Origin: Pseudomonas sp. S35
GTDB lineage: Bacteria; Pseudomonadota; Gammaproteobacteria; Pseudomonadales; Pseudomonadaceae
DNA length: 64,000 nt
Direction: 5' to 3'
Assembly: GCF_009866765.1 (NCBI RefSeq)
Contig: NZ_CP019431.1
Span: forward strand, 4,960,001-5,024,000
The notes under the pieces were generated by a model. That model saw only the letters and a program-made list of their open reading frames with translations, searched no databases and had not been told where the DNA came from. The position numbers and the translations under genes were made by a program. Positions 55,692-64,000 of this stretch are shown here, one piece after another. The stretch's first letter is position 1. Every line of letters begins with the position of its first letter.

Positions 55692-57023
55692 TTACTTGAC
55701 GACAGGTGCAGGGCCTTCGGCCACGCCCAGGTCATCGATTTCGCGGGTTTCGGAGATACCGGTACCGCCAGACGCCAGCTCACTTTGCAGCTTGTCGGTG
55801 TCCAGTTCCTTGACCCACTTGGCCACAACGATGGTGGCAACGGCGTTACCCACCAGGTTGGTCAGTGCGCGGGCTTCGGACATGAAGCGGTCGATACCCA
55901 GGATCAGCGCCAGGCCGGCAACAGGCAGGTGGCCTACGGCCGACAGGGTTGCAGCCAGTACGATGAAGCCCGAACCGGTCACGCCTGCAGCACCCTTGGA
56001 GGACAGCAGCAGCACCAGCAGCAAGGTGATCTGGTGGGTGATGTCCATGTGGGTGTCAGTCGCCTGGGCGATGAACACGGCAGCCATGGTCAGGTAGATC
56101 GAAGTACCGTCAAGGTTGAACGAGTAGCCAGTCGGGATCACCAGGCCTACAACGGATTTCTTCGCGCCCAGACGCTCCATCTTGATCAGCATGCGTGGCA
56201 GTGCGGACTCCGAGGAGGACGTACCCAGCACGATCAGCAGCTCTTCACGGATGTAGCGGATCAGTTTGATCACGCTGAAACCGTGGGCGCGGCAGATACC
56301 ACCCAGCACCACCAGCACGAACAGCAGGCAAGTGATGTAGAAGCAGATCATCAGTTGACCCAACTGGACCAGGGAACCTACGCCGTAGGCACCGATGGTG
56401 AACGCCATAGCGCCCAGGGCACCGATTGGCGCGAGCTTCATGATCATGTTGATGATGTTGAACATCACGTGGGCGAAGCGATCGATGAAGTCCAGCACCG
56501 GCTTGCCGTAGGCACCCAGGCGGTGCAGGGCGAAACCGAAGATCACCGAGAACATCAGCACTTGCAGGATGTCGCCGTTGGCGAAGGCGCCAACGATGGT
56601 GTTCGGAATGACGTTGAGGATAAAGCCAACAATGCTCTGGTCTTTACCGGCAGTCACGTAGGCCGCGACTTTGGAAGCGTCCAGGGTCGCCACGTCGATG
56701 TGCATGCCGGCGCCCGGTTGCACAACGTTCACTACGATCAGGCCGATCAGCAGGGCAACGGTGGAAACGATTTCGAAGTACAGCAGCGCGTAGCCGCCGG
56801 TTTTGCCGACCGATTTCATGCTTTGCATGCCAGCGATGCCGCTGACAACGGTGCAGAAGATGATCGGGGCGATGACCATTTTGATCAGTTTGATAAACCC
56901 GTCACCCAGCGGCTTGAGGGCCACACCGGTTTGCGGGTAGAAGTGACCGAGCAAAATACCGATAACGATTGCAACGATCACCTGGAAATACAGGGATTTG
57001 TAGATTGGCTGACGAGTCGTCAT
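55692..57023 (-). CDS. dctA: C4-dicarboxylate transporter DctA
   Basis: 443 residues from the ATG at 57023 (GAGG upstream; extension to 57077 is not needed). Opens [23 protein letters not shown] and carries [39 protein letters not shown] and [21 protein letters not shown], matching DctA throughout. Takes up succinate, fumarate and malate with protons. A sigma-54 promoter and an A-rich Hfq/Crc-type motif lie upstream, fitting control by DctB/DctD and catabolite repression. Confidence 0.95.
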   Translation of the reverse strand: MTTRQPIYKSLYFQVIVAIVIGILLGHFYPQTGVALKPLGDGFIKLIKMVIAPIIFCTVVSGIAGMQSMKSVGKTGGYALLYFEIVSTVALLIGLIVVNVVQPGAGMHIDVATLDASKVAAYVTAGKDQSIVGFILNVIPNTIVGAFANGDILQVLMFSVIFGFALHRLGAYGKPVLDFIDRFAHVMFNIINMIMKLAPIGALGAMAFTIGAYGVGSLVQLGQLMICFYITCLLFVLVVLGGICRAHGFSVIKLIRYIREELLIVLGTSSSESALPRMLIKMERLGAKKSVVGLVIPTGYSFNLDGTSIYLTMAAVFIAQATDTHMDITHQITLLLVLLLSSKGAAGVTGSGFIVLAATLSAVGHLPVAGLALILGIDRFMSEARALTNLVGNAVATIVVAKWVKELDTDKLQSELASGGTGISETREIDDLGVAEGPAPVVK

Positions 57024-57109
57024 TGCAAAATTCCTCAATCGTCCCGTGTGGCAAATATCCGCCATTGCCCACGACACTTGAATTGCGAACCCTCCTGCAC
57101 TGGAGGGAT

Positions 57110-57173
57110 TTGTTGTTTGCGAAACCTGAAGGTCCAGGCCTGCGCTGTAATGCTTATCGCAAACGCCGTGCCA
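57110..57173 (-). promoter_or_regulatory. Sigma-54 promoter and Hfq/Crc-type motif of dctA
   Basis: Minus strand TGGCACG-GCGT-TTGC (57159-57173) matches the -24/-12 consensus TGGCACG-N4-TTGCW with GG and GC 10 nt apart. A short palindrome TGCCTAAAG-GG-CTTTAGCA (57187-57205) upstream could be an enhancer-binding site, though close. Within the leader, AACAACAA (57110-57117) fits AAnAAnAA. A hairpin CCCTCC-agtgca-GGAGGG follows it. Confidence 0.7.
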
Positions 57174-57362
57174 CTTTGCCCAAAAGTGCTAAAGCCCTTT
57201 AGGCATCAGGGCTGAGGGGTTCAAGGCGCCCTCCCAAGGGCAAAAGCCGTTGGCGAGTTTCCGCCACCGCGCCCAATCCCGTCCTACAATTTGGCGGATA
57301 TCCGCCTTGTCGCCCTGCCAACTGATCACTACCATCCGCCAATCCATGGACGAGGGCCCCGC

Positions 57363-58361
57363 ATGCGTGAACGAACCATCGCCAGTCACTACGCACGGGC
57401 CGCCCTCGGCGGTGCGCGTCGGGCCGGTTACGATGACTCGGCTCTGCTGCAGCAGGCAGGCATCTCGCCCGAACTCTTGAGCGAACCTCGCGCCCGGATC
57501 GCCCCGGAACAATTTACCCGCCTGCTGCAAATGCTCTGGCTGACACTGGACGATGAGTATCTGGGGTTTGCCGACGGCCCGAGCAAACGCGGAACCTTCG
57601 CCATGATGTGCCACGCCCTTATCCACTGCCGCACCCTGGAGAAGGCTCTGGAACGCGGCTTATTATTTTATAGCCTATTCCCACAGGGCCCGCGCTGGCA
57701 GCTGACGCGCGAAGGCGAAATGGCCTGCTTGAGCCTGGATGACTCCCAACTCTGGGACCCGGATCACTTCCTCAGCGAATGCCTGCTGGTGATCTGGCAC
57801 CGCCTGGGCAGTTGGCTGATCGGCCAGCGTATTCGCTTGCACCAGGCCACATTCAGTTACCCGATGCCCGCACACGCGGGGGAATATGATTTGCTGTTTC
57901 CCTGTGCCCAGGTGTTCGGTGCACCGAACAGCAGCCTGGTATTTCCCGCCCGCTACCTGAGCCTGCCGCTGTTGCAGGACGAACGCACGCTCAAACACTT
58001 CCTCGAGCGCTCCCCCGCCGACCTGCTGTCACGCCCGGATGAAGGCGACAGCTTGAGCAGCCAGTTGCGACGGTTGCTGAGCCGCGACCGCACGCCTTGG
58101 CCAGACTTGGAAGCCGTCGCCCAGCACCTGCACATCAGCCCGCAGACCCTGCGCCGGCATTTGCGCGAAGAAGGCACCAGTTTCCAGGCGCTCAAGGATG
58201 AGCTGCGGCGGGACATCGCCATCTACCATTTGGGGCGGGCGGATTTGTCGTTGCAGGAGATTGCCGAGCAGTTGGGGTTCTCCGAGCCGTCGGCGTTTCA
58301 TCGGGCGTTCAAGAAGTGGACGGGACTGACGCCGGGAGCCTATCGCGCGCAGGAGAGTTAG
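57363..58361 (+). CDS. AraC-family regulator (arabinose-binding N-domain type)
   Basis: 332 residues from the ATG at 57363 (GAGGG upstream). N-terminal ~190 residues match the 'Arabinose_bd' domain of OruR-type regulators (SHYARAALGGARRAGYDDSALLQQAGIS; LFPQGPRWQL). C-terminal helix-turn-helix: VAQHLHISPQTLRRHLREEGTSFQALKDELRRDIA and AEQLGFSEPSAFHRAFKKWTG. Divergent from dctA and could regulate it or a remote operon. Ligand unknown. Confidence 0.85.
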   Translation: MRERTIASHYARAALGGARRAGYDDSALLQQAGISPELLSEPRARIAPEQFTRLLQMLWLTLDDEYLGFADGPSKRGTFAMMCHALIHCRTLEKALERGLLFYSLFPQGPRWQLTREGEMACLSLDDSQLWDPDHFLSECLLVIWHRLGSWLIGQRIRLHQATFSYPMPAHAGEYDLLFPCAQVFGAPNSSLVFPARYLSLPLLQDERTLKHFLERSPADLLSRPDEGDSLSSQLRRLLSRDRTPWPDLEAVAQHLHISPQTLRRHLREEGTSFQALKDELRRDIAIYHLGRADLSLQEIAEQLGFSEPSAFHRAFKKWTGLTPGAYRAQES

Positions 58362-58410
58362 CGGTGGTGTGTGTGAGGGCCTCATCGGGGGCAAGCCCAG
58401 CCACTGCAGA

Positions 58411-59757
58411 TCACAGCGCCGGAAAATGAATCTTGAACGCCGCCCCACCCAAAGGCGAATCCCCCAAGGTCAGCCGTGCGCCGTAGCTTTCAATGATGTC
58501 CTTGACCACCGCCAACCCGATCCCCTGCCCCGGGTGCTGACGGTCCAGCCGCTCGCCCCGTTGCAGAATACGCGCGCGCTGATCCGGCGGTACACCCGGC
58601 CCGTCATCTTCAATACACAACTCGATGCCTTCGAGATTTTCCACCAGGCTCACGCGCACTTCGCTCAGGCACAGGCGATAAGCGTTTTCCAGCAGGTTGC
58701 CGAGCAATTCAAGCAGGGCGCCCTTCTCGATCGGTACATCGCATTCGTCCGGCAATTCAAAGGCCACCGTGACGCCCTTGTCGCGGTACACCTTGCCCAG
58801 CGTATCGCACAGGCTTTGCAGCACCGGTTCCAGACGCACCTGATGGCGCACCAGGCCGCTTTTGCGCAGGCTGGCACGCTGCAACTGGTAGCTGATCTGC
58901 TGGCTCATGCGCTCGATCTGCGATTGCAGCACCCAGGCCTGATCGCGATCTTCGGGACGCTGGGCCATGTCTTCGCTCACACCTTGCAACACCGCAAGTG
59001 GCGTTTTCAGGCTGTGGGCCAGGTCATCGAGGGAGTCGCGGTAACGCGCACGCTGCTCTCGCTCACTATGCAACAAGCGATTAAGGGAGCCGGTGAGGCG
59101 CAGCAGTTCGCGCGGGTGTTGCTCGGACAGGCTTTCGCGGGTGCCGCCTTCGATCTGGTCAAGTTCCTGGCTCAAGCGCCGCAACGCTTGCAGGCCCCAG
59201 GTCAGGCCCAGCCATAGCAAGGTCAGCAGCACCAGCAAGGCCGCGCCAAAGCCTAGGTAGAGGTTTTCGCGCAGGCCTTCGAGGGTCAGTTGGTATTCGC
59301 GCACCGGTTGCAGGGCGACGATACTGAACGCAGCGCTCTTGCCGCCAAGCAGCTTGACCTCGACGTCGTAGACGAAGAACTCCTGGCCGTCCGCCTCGCG
59401 AATCCGCGCAAATTCGTTACCGCGACCGTCATAGCGCGGCTTGTAGTTGATGTTTTCTTCCCGGGTCGCCCGCGAGCGCCACACCAGATGGCCTTCGCGG
59501 TCGTAGATATAACCGAGCAGGCGGCTATCGGTAAGGTTGAAACGCTCGTCCGGCAACTGCGCCGGCATCAGCAGGCGGTTGTTTTCGACCCGCGCAGCAG
59601 AAATCAGGGTGGTGACGTCCGACGCCAGGCGCTGCTCGATGGAATCCTGCAACGCCAGGCTGAACGCACCTTGCATGGCCGGCAACAAGCCCAGCATAAA
59701 CAGTACGGCCAGGGTCGCGGCCGCCAGCATCAAGCGCACGCGTAGCGAGCGGATCAA
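58411..59757 (-). CDS. phoQ: PhoQ sensor histidine kinase
   Basis: 448 residues, the P. aeruginosa PhoQ length, and the same opening MIRSLRVRLML..ATLAVLFMLGLLPAMQGAFS. Two membrane segments (about 10-30 and 170-195) enclose a periplasmic sensor with acidic patches. HAMP-like linker, His in SLDDLAHSLKTPLAVLQGV, ATP-binding IEDDGPGVPP and PGQGIGLAVVKDII. Senses Mg2+ or cationic peptides and phosphorylates PhoP. Overlaps phoP by 4 nt. Confidence 0.93.
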   Translation of the reverse strand: MIRSLRVRLMLAAATLAVLFMLGLLPAMQGAFSLALQDSIEQRLASDVTTLISAARVENNRLLMPAQLPDERFNLTDSRLLGYIYDREGHLVWRSRATREENINYKPRYDGRGNEFARIREADGQEFFVYDVEVKLLGGKSAAFSIVALQPVREYQLTLEGLRENLYLGFGAALLVLLTLLWLGLTWGLQALRRLSQELDQIEGGTRESLSEQHPRELLRLTGSLNRLLHSEREQRARYRDSLDDLAHSLKTPLAVLQGVSEDMAQRPEDRDQAWVLQSQIERMSQQISYQLQRASLRKSGLVRHQVRLEPVLQSLCDTLGKVYRDKGVTVAFELPDECDVPIEKGALLELLGNLLENAYRLCLSEVRVSLVENLEGIELCIEDDGPGVPPDQRARILQRGERLDRQHPGQGIGLAVVKDIIESYGARLTLGDSPLGGAAFKIHFPAL

Positions 59758-60431
59758 CGGCAGCGCTCATTGAACAGGTAGCCCAGACCGCGCACGGTGT
59801 CGATCGGCTTGAACCCGGCCGGGCCTTCCAGCTTGCGACGCAGGCGACCGACCAGCACTTCGATGACATTTGGATCGCGCTCGTCATCATCGGGGTAGAG
59901 CTGCTCCATCAAGCGGTCCTTGGCGACCACCTGCTGGTGATGGCGCATCAAGTATTCAAGGATGCGGTATTCGTAGGCAGTCAATGCCAACGGCTGTTCG
60001 TCGAGGGACGCTTGCTTGCGATTGAGGTCCAGCAGCAAGGGCCCGGCGACGATGGTCGACTGGGTGAACCCGCTGGAACGGCGCAGCAACGCGTTCATCC
60101 GCGCCTCCAATTCTTCGAACTGGAACGGCTTGACCACATAGTCGTCGGCGCCGGCGGCCAGGCCTTCGACCTTGTCCTGCCAGTTGCCGCGTGCGGTAAG
60201 GATCAGGATCGGAAACGTCTTGGCCTGGCTGCGCAGTTGACGAATCAGGTCCAGGCCGCCCATGCCGGGCAGGCCCAGGTCGATGATGGCCAGGTCATGG
60301 TTGAATTGACCGGTCTGGTACAGCGCCTCCTCGGCATTCGCCACGGCCTCGACCACATGGCCGCTGTCGGTCAGGCGGGTAAACAGGTGATGACGCAGCA
60401 ACGCCTCATCTTCCACCACCAGCAATTTCAT
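59754..60431 (-). CDS. phoP: PhoP response regulator
   Basis: 225 residues from the ATG at 60431 (GGAG upstream; the extension to 60443 is unnecessary). Receiver domain with the phospho-acceptor Asp51 in LAIIDLGLPGM and LTARGNWQDKVEGL; OmpR-type winged helix in the C-terminal half ending TVRGLGYLFNERCR. Nearly identical layout to P. aeruginosa PhoP. Binds direct repeats of PhoP boxes, one of which lies upstream of the small periplasmic gene that heads this operon. Confidence 0.95.
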   Translation of the reverse strand: MKLLVVEDEALLRHHLFTRLTDSGHVVEAVANAEEALYQTGQFNHDLAIIDLGLPGMGGLDLIRQLRSQAKTFPILILTARGNWQDKVEGLAAGADDYVVKPFQFEELEARMNALLRRSSGFTQSTIVAGPLLLDLNRKQASLDEQPLALTAYEYRILEYLMRHHQQVVAKDRLMEQLYPDDDERDPNVIEVLVGRLRRKLEGPAGFKPIDTVRGLGYLFNERCR

Positions 60432-60449
60432 AAGGCTCTCCACAGCAAA

Positions 60450-60758
60450 TCAACTGTCCGACAGTGGGACATCATAGCGGCCCTGCAGGTCTTGCGGGCG
60501 CAGTTTAATGCCATTGAACTGGCCGGTCAGGCGCGCATAACCGACGCGGTAAGCTGGCTGCGAGGTTGCAAGGCCCAGCGCCTGCCCCCAAGGGGATGCC
60601 TGACTGCCTGCATCGTCGAAGCTCACGCGGTGGATCAGGCTACTGGGCTTCTTTGTTTTTTCCCTGCCAAACTCGGCGAACGCGCCCTCCGAGGCCTGAG
60701 CCCCAGCAGTGGCACTGAGTAGGGTTAACGCCAACATCAGCTTTTTGATCGCAGTCAT
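60450..60758 (-). CDS. Small periplasmic protein heading the phoPQ operon
   Basis: 102 residues. Signal peptide MTAIKKLMLALTLLSATAGAQA (cleavage about 22), then an 80-residue mature protein with GAFAEFGREKTKKPSS, SFDDAGSQASPW and LQGRYDVPLSD. It takes the position occupied by oprH in P. aeruginosa but is far too short for the OprH beta-barrel and not similar to it in any segment I can see. Stops 19 nt before phoP, and its upstream region carries a PhoP-box-like direct repeat. No family recognised; a secreted feedback or envelope factor is the likely class. Confidence 0.75.
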   Translation of the reverse strand: MTAIKKLMLALTLLSATAGAQASEGAFAEFGREKTKKPSSLIHRVSFDDAGSQASPWGQALGLATSQPAYRVGYARLTGQFNGIKLRPQDLQGRYDVPLSDS

Positions 60759-60792
60759 GATGTTACCTCGTACGCGTTTGGCTGTTGGGTCC

Positions 60793-60826
60793 AGCCTACG
60801 CAAACGCCCCTGAACTCCCCCTGAAC
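60793..60826 (-). promoter_or_regulatory. PhoP-box-like direct repeat and promoter
   Basis: On the minus strand GTTCAG-ggggga-less spacer: GTTCAG (60821-60826) and GTTCAG (60810-60815) repeat with an 11-bp period, the pattern of OmpR-family PhoP sites. Eleven nt downstream is a possible -10 TAGGCT (60793-60798). The box would lie over the -35, fitting PhoP-activated expression of the small gene and phoPQ. Binding inferred. Confidence 0.65.
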
Positions 60827-60883
60827 AGGCAATGCAACGCGGCAGGCTATCCTCTGGCAGCGCAACTCGGCAAAATACCGCCC

Positions 60884-61600
60884 ATGACCCATCTACCTGC
60901 CTGCTGTACCGCGCTTGACGCCCATTGGCCGCTGCCCGAACCCTTGCCGGGTACGGTGTTTCTCAGCACCCGCTTTGACCCAGCACTGTTGGCAGCGAGT
61001 GATTTCCAGCACTGCGCCGTGCCGCCCCCGGCGAGCATCCAGCGCTCGGTGGCCAAGCGTCAGGCGGAGTTTCTCGCCGGTCGCCTGTGTGCCCGCGCAG
61101 CCCTGCGACGCCTCGATCAACTTGACTGTGTCCCGCCAATCGGCGAAGACCGAGCGCCGGTATGGCCTGCGCATATCAGTGGCTCCATCACCCACAGCAC
61201 CGGGCATGCCGCAGCTATTGTCGGGCACAAGGCGCAGTGGCGCGGGCTGGGGATAGACCTGGAAAACGTACTGGAACTGGAACGCGCAGAGCGCCTGGCC
61301 GGGGAAATTCTCACCGCCGATGAACAGCAGCGTATGGCCGATGTACCGCGTGAGCAGGTTGCCTTGCTGGTGACGCTGACGTTTTCGGTCAAGGAAAGCC
61401 TGTTCAAGGCGCTCTACCCGATTGTGCACAAGCGCTTCTACTTTGAGCATGCCGAGGTGGTGGAGTGGTCGCAGGCTGGGCAGGTGCGTCTGCGGCTGTT
61501 GACCGACCTGTCCAGCGAGTGGTGCCACGGCAAGGAGCTGGTTGGGCAGTTTGCGGTGGATGATGGGCAGTTGTTGAGCCTGGTGGCGGTCGGCGCCTGA
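60884..61600 (+). CDS. pcpS: 4'-phosphopantetheinyl transferase PcpS
   Basis: 238 residues from the ATG at 60884; upstream extension to 60785 unsupported. Carries RQAEFLAGRLCARAAL, GIDLENVLELERAERL (metal-binding Asp/Glu) and FSVKESLFKALYPI (the KESxxK core), and matches the known P. aeruginosa PcpS throughout, including RFYFEHAEVVEW and the C-terminal LLSLVAVGA. Transfers phosphopantetheine from CoA to ACP (acpP here) and to carrier domains of secondary metabolism. Confidence 0.95.
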   Translation: MTHLPACCTALDAHWPLPEPLPGTVFLSTRFDPALLAASDFQHCAVPPPASIQRSVAKRQAEFLAGRLCARAALRRLDQLDCVPPIGEDRAPVWPAHISGSITHSTGHAAAIVGHKAQWRGLGIDLENVLELERAERLAGEILTADEQQRMADVPREQVALLVTLTFSVKESLFKALYPIVHKRFYFEHAEVVEWSQAGQVRLRLLTDLSSEWCHGKELVGQFAVDDGQLLSLVAVGA

Positions 61601-61610
61601 TCGATCGCTA

Positions 61611-63221
61611 TCAGGGTTTGTCCTGATCCCTCGGCCAACTCAGGCTAAAGCACGCCCCACCCAGGTTGTTGCTCTTGCCGATCAACGCCCGCCCGCCATG
61701 CCAATAGATAATCCGCCGCACAATCGACAAGCCCAGGCCGTGGCCCCCAGAGGCGCGGGTGCGGCTATCGTCCAATCGCAGGAACGGCGTAAAGATACGC
61801 TCCCAGGCACTTTCCGGCACACCGGGGCCATCGTCTTCCACATCGATGCGACAGCGCACCTGGCCCACCTGGTAACTGATCAGCACCCGGCCTTGGGCAT
61901 GACGCATGGCGTTGCTCACCAGGTTTTGCAGGGCGCGATGCAAGTAGCGGGGTTCAGCATCGACCCAGGCGTCGTCCCAATGCGCCGACGACAGGCAAAT
62001 ACCCTTGGCCACCGTCACCTGCGGGCGCAGTGGCGATAATTCGCCGATCACCTGATCGAGCAACGCATCCAGGTCGACCCGCTGGAAGTTCAACGCCGGC
62101 GCGCCCTGCTCCAGCCTTGCGTAGGTGAGCATCTCGTCCACCAGACCGTCGAGATCCTGAATATCGCTGTCCATGCCCTCCAGGTACTTGCGCCGGGCTT
62201 CGGGGGTGGCGGCGTCGCCGATCATTTCCAGACCAAAGCGCAGGCGCGCGACCGGCGTGCGCAGCTCGTGGGACACCGCCCGGACCAGCTCGCGCTGGAT
62301 CGCCAGCAGTTGCTGCAGGTGTTCAGCCATGCCATTGAACGCCGCAGCCAGACGCCCCACCGAATCGGCGCCGCGGGCCGGCACACGCACTTCCAGGTTG
62401 CCTTTGGCGATACGTGTAGCCGCGGCTTCCAGGCCGCGCAGCCTGCGTTCAAGCTGGCGCACCAATAGATAGACGATCAGGCCGATCAGGGTCAGGCCGA
62501 TCAAGGCGATGAGAATCAGCCATTGCGGGGGGTAAGGGTTCATTTGATACAACGGCCCGAGTTCCAACACCCAGGGCGTGCCGACGATGCCGGAGAACAC
62601 GCGGATCGAATCACCGCCCTTGCCCAGTGCCATCACCGTATCGCCTTCCGACACGCGACGGCGCTGGTCGTCGTCCATATCGGCCTGGTCGAGGGTCATC
62701 AGGTGCATATCGAAGCCAAAGCCCTTGGCCTCCTTTATATCGGCCAGCCGTTGCGGTTGCTCGGCCACGGGGAAGCGCACCAGTTCGTCGGCCAGCAGGT
62801 AAATGGTCGCACGGGCCAGTTGTTCGCTGATCTGCTGCACCTCGCCCGTGAGCACCCACTGCTCCTTATCGCTGACCAGGCGTAGCACCCGGGCGGCGTG
62901 GGGCCCGGTTTGCTCCACAAGTACCTGGCCGCGTTGCAGGCGATTGCGCTGGCTGAGGTCCAATTGCGCATCGGTGAGGCTGCGCAATTGCAGGGGTATA
63001 CCCAGCAAACGCTCCCACACCGCCAGTGCGCGCTGGCGTTCGATGGCGCTCATGGGCTGCAGGTTGTCACCCATCAAGGCAAAAGTGCCGTGGGCCAGCC
63101 GCTCGCGGTATTGGCCGCTGCGCACCTCGTTGAGCAGGTGCAGCGCCAGCACGCCCAGCAGCGCCACCAGGATCAGCGCCGCGCACATGCCGCCGTAGAT
63201 GCGCAGGAAGATCGAGTTCAC
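61611..63221 (-). CDS. Sensor histidine kinase of OmpR-type system
   Basis: 536 residues. N-terminal membrane segment MNSIFLRIYGGMCAALILVALLGVLALHLL, periplasmic sensor ~35-225, second segment PQWLILIALIGLTLIGLIVYLLV, HAMP ~250-300. Kinase core: His in SHELRTPVARLRFGLEM, N/G boxes DDGPGVPESAWERIFTPF and SGGHGLGLSIVRRI. Signal unknown. Partner regulator overlaps by 4 nt and resembles RstA-type regulators. Confidence 0.88.
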   Translation of the reverse strand: MNSIFLRIYGGMCAALILVALLGVLALHLLNEVRSGQYRERLAHGTFALMGDNLQPMSAIERQRALAVWERLLGIPLQLRSLTDAQLDLSQRNRLQRGQVLVEQTGPHAARVLRLVSDKEQWVLTGEVQQISEQLARATIYLLADELVRFPVAEQPQRLADIKEAKGFGFDMHLMTLDQADMDDDQRRRVSEGDTVMALGKGGDSIRVFSGIVGTPWVLELGPLYQMNPYPPQWLILIALIGLTLIGLIVYLLVRQLERRLRGLEAAATRIAKGNLEVRVPARGADSVGRLAAAFNGMAEHLQQLLAIQRELVRAVSHELRTPVARLRFGLEMIGDAATPEARRKYLEGMDSDIQDLDGLVDEMLTYARLEQGAPALNFQRVDLDALLDQVIGELSPLRPQVTVAKGICLSSAHWDDAWVDAEPRYLHRALQNLVSNAMRHAQGRVLISYQVGQVRCRIDVEDDGPGVPESAWERIFTPFLRLDDSRTRASGGHGLGLSIVRRIIYWHGGRALIGKSNNLGGACFSLSWPRDQDKP

Positions 63222-63943
63222 AGCGGCATATCGGCGCAGGCTTCGGGGACGAACAGGTAGCCTTTGCTGCGGATGGTCTTGATCAGGCGCGGGTGGATCG
63301 GGTCGTCTCCGATTTTGGGGCGAATCCGTGAGATACGTACATCAATGGAGCGGTCCTGGCCGTCATAGCCGATGCCGCGCAAGGCGATGAAGATTTCTTC
63401 GCGTGACAGGATGCGCCCGGCGTTCGCCACCAGCAGCCACAGCAGATCGAATTCGGCGCTGGTCAGCTCGATGCCGCCGTCGTGCAGCCAGGCCTCGCGC
63501 AGGGCGTTGTCGACGACCAATGGGCCGAATTGCAGGCGGCGCAGGTTTTCCACCGCAGCAGGCTCGGCCGGCTCGCTGCGCCGCAGCAAAGCCTGGATAC
63601 GTGCGAGCAACAGGCGCGGGCGCACGGGTTTGCATACGTAGTCGTCAGCGCCCATGTCCAGGCCCAGCACCTGGTCCATGTCATCGGTACGCGCGGTGAG
63701 CATCAAGATCACCCCGTCATAGCGCTCACGCACCTTGCGGCAGATGCTCAGGCCGTCTTCGCCGGGCAGCATCAGGTCGAGGATCACCAGGTCCGGCTGC
63801 TCGGCGATGATCCGCGCTGCCGCCAGGGCGCCGTCACCTTCTACCGAGACACGCAGGCCGTTGCTTTCCAGGTATTCACGGGTCAGTTCGGCCAATCGCT
63901 CGTCGTCCTCGACAATCAGGACTTGCCAGGCTTCTTGCTCCAT
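63218..63943 (-). CDS. OmpR-family response regulator
   Basis: 241 residues. Receiver domain with acidic triad at VLIVEDDERLAE and phospho-acceptor Asp in LVILDLMLPGEDG; Lys in DDYVCKPVRP. Winged helix DNA-binding domain in C-terminal half with DRSIDVRISRIRPKIGDDP and TIRSKGYLFVPEA. Overlaps the kinase gene by 4 nt and must pair with it. Targets unknown; the RstA-like tag is by resemblance only. Confidence 0.9.
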   Translation of the reverse strand: MEQEAWQVLIVEDDERLAELTREYLESNGLRVSVEGDGALAAARIIAEQPDLVILDLMLPGEDGLSICRKVRERYDGVILMLTARTDDMDQVLGLDMGADDYVCKPVRPRLLLARIQALLRRSEPAEPAAVENLRRLQFGPLVVDNALREAWLHDGGIELTSAEFDLLWLLVANAGRILSREEIFIALRGIGYDGQDRSIDVRISRIRPKIGDDPIHPRLIKTIRSKGYLFVPEACADMPL

Positions 63944-64000
63944 GCGCTACCTCGATTCTAATTATTGTCATGTACGGGAAGCACACTACTGCCTCTGTTG

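Overview
The window reads as a typical chromosomal stretch of a fluorescent pseudomonad (Pseudomonas fluorescens group). The protein repertoire (PhoP/PhoQ, PcpS, MocR-type regulators, the ETF system), the gene order acpP-fabF-pabC-mltG-tmk-holB-tatD with rne-rluC nearby, and the short palindromic 'tgggaggggg...cttgcccc' REP elements in intergenic gaps all point there. No IS element, prophage, CRISPR array, rRNA or tRNA gene was seen, and coding density is high.

Left part (1-15.8 kb): the 5' end of a thiolase; a possible 31-aa membrane peptide gene with its own terminator; a c-type cytochrome; a three-gene operon of circularly permuted ATP-grasp, alpha-E and transglutaminase proteins; a possible unannotated sRNA; an RraB-family RNase E inhibitor; small envelope and metal-cluster proteins; a MocR regulator; an OmpA/DUF4398/periplasmic-binding-protein cluster; and the electron-transfer flavoprotein genes etfBA divergent from ETF-quinone oxidoreductase, whose promoter carries a near-perfect PsrA operator.

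Middle part (15.9-36.4 kb) is metabolic and accessory: benE divergent from a MocR-type regulator with repeated ATTGAGTC/GACTCAAT operators between them; an AraC regulator; a zinc alcohol dehydrogenase; an L-arabinose-type ABC importer operon (SDR-araF-araG-araH, with an IclR regulator); an MFS exporter; and a GntR / ADP-ribosylglycohydrolase / NCS1 permease / PfkB kinase operon that matches the composition of the poorly understood E. coli yegTUVW set. DUF1285, DUF4823, moaA and a TetR regulator follow.

Right part (36.6-64 kb) holds the sRNA rgsA and then a long core-genome block on the minus strand: yceD-rpmF-plsX-fabD-fabG-acpP-fabF-pabC-mltG-tmk-holB-tatD. It links fatty-acid initiation, folate synthesis, peptidoglycan cleavage, dTMP synthesis and the DNA polymerase clamp loader. 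The pilZ gene found between holB and tatD in P. aeruginosa is absent. maf, sppA, a HAD phosphatase and rluC lead to rne, which has a leader of about 690 nt. Beyond rne are mobA-like and xdhC maturation genes, dctA with a recognisable sigma-54 promoter, an AraC regulator, and phoPQ preceded by a small periplasmic protein gene that occupies the oprH position and has a PhoP-box-like promoter. pcpS (which activates carrier proteins such as AcpP) and a second OmpR-type two-component system end the window.

Function assignments rest on reading motifs and family resemblance from memory; no database search was run.
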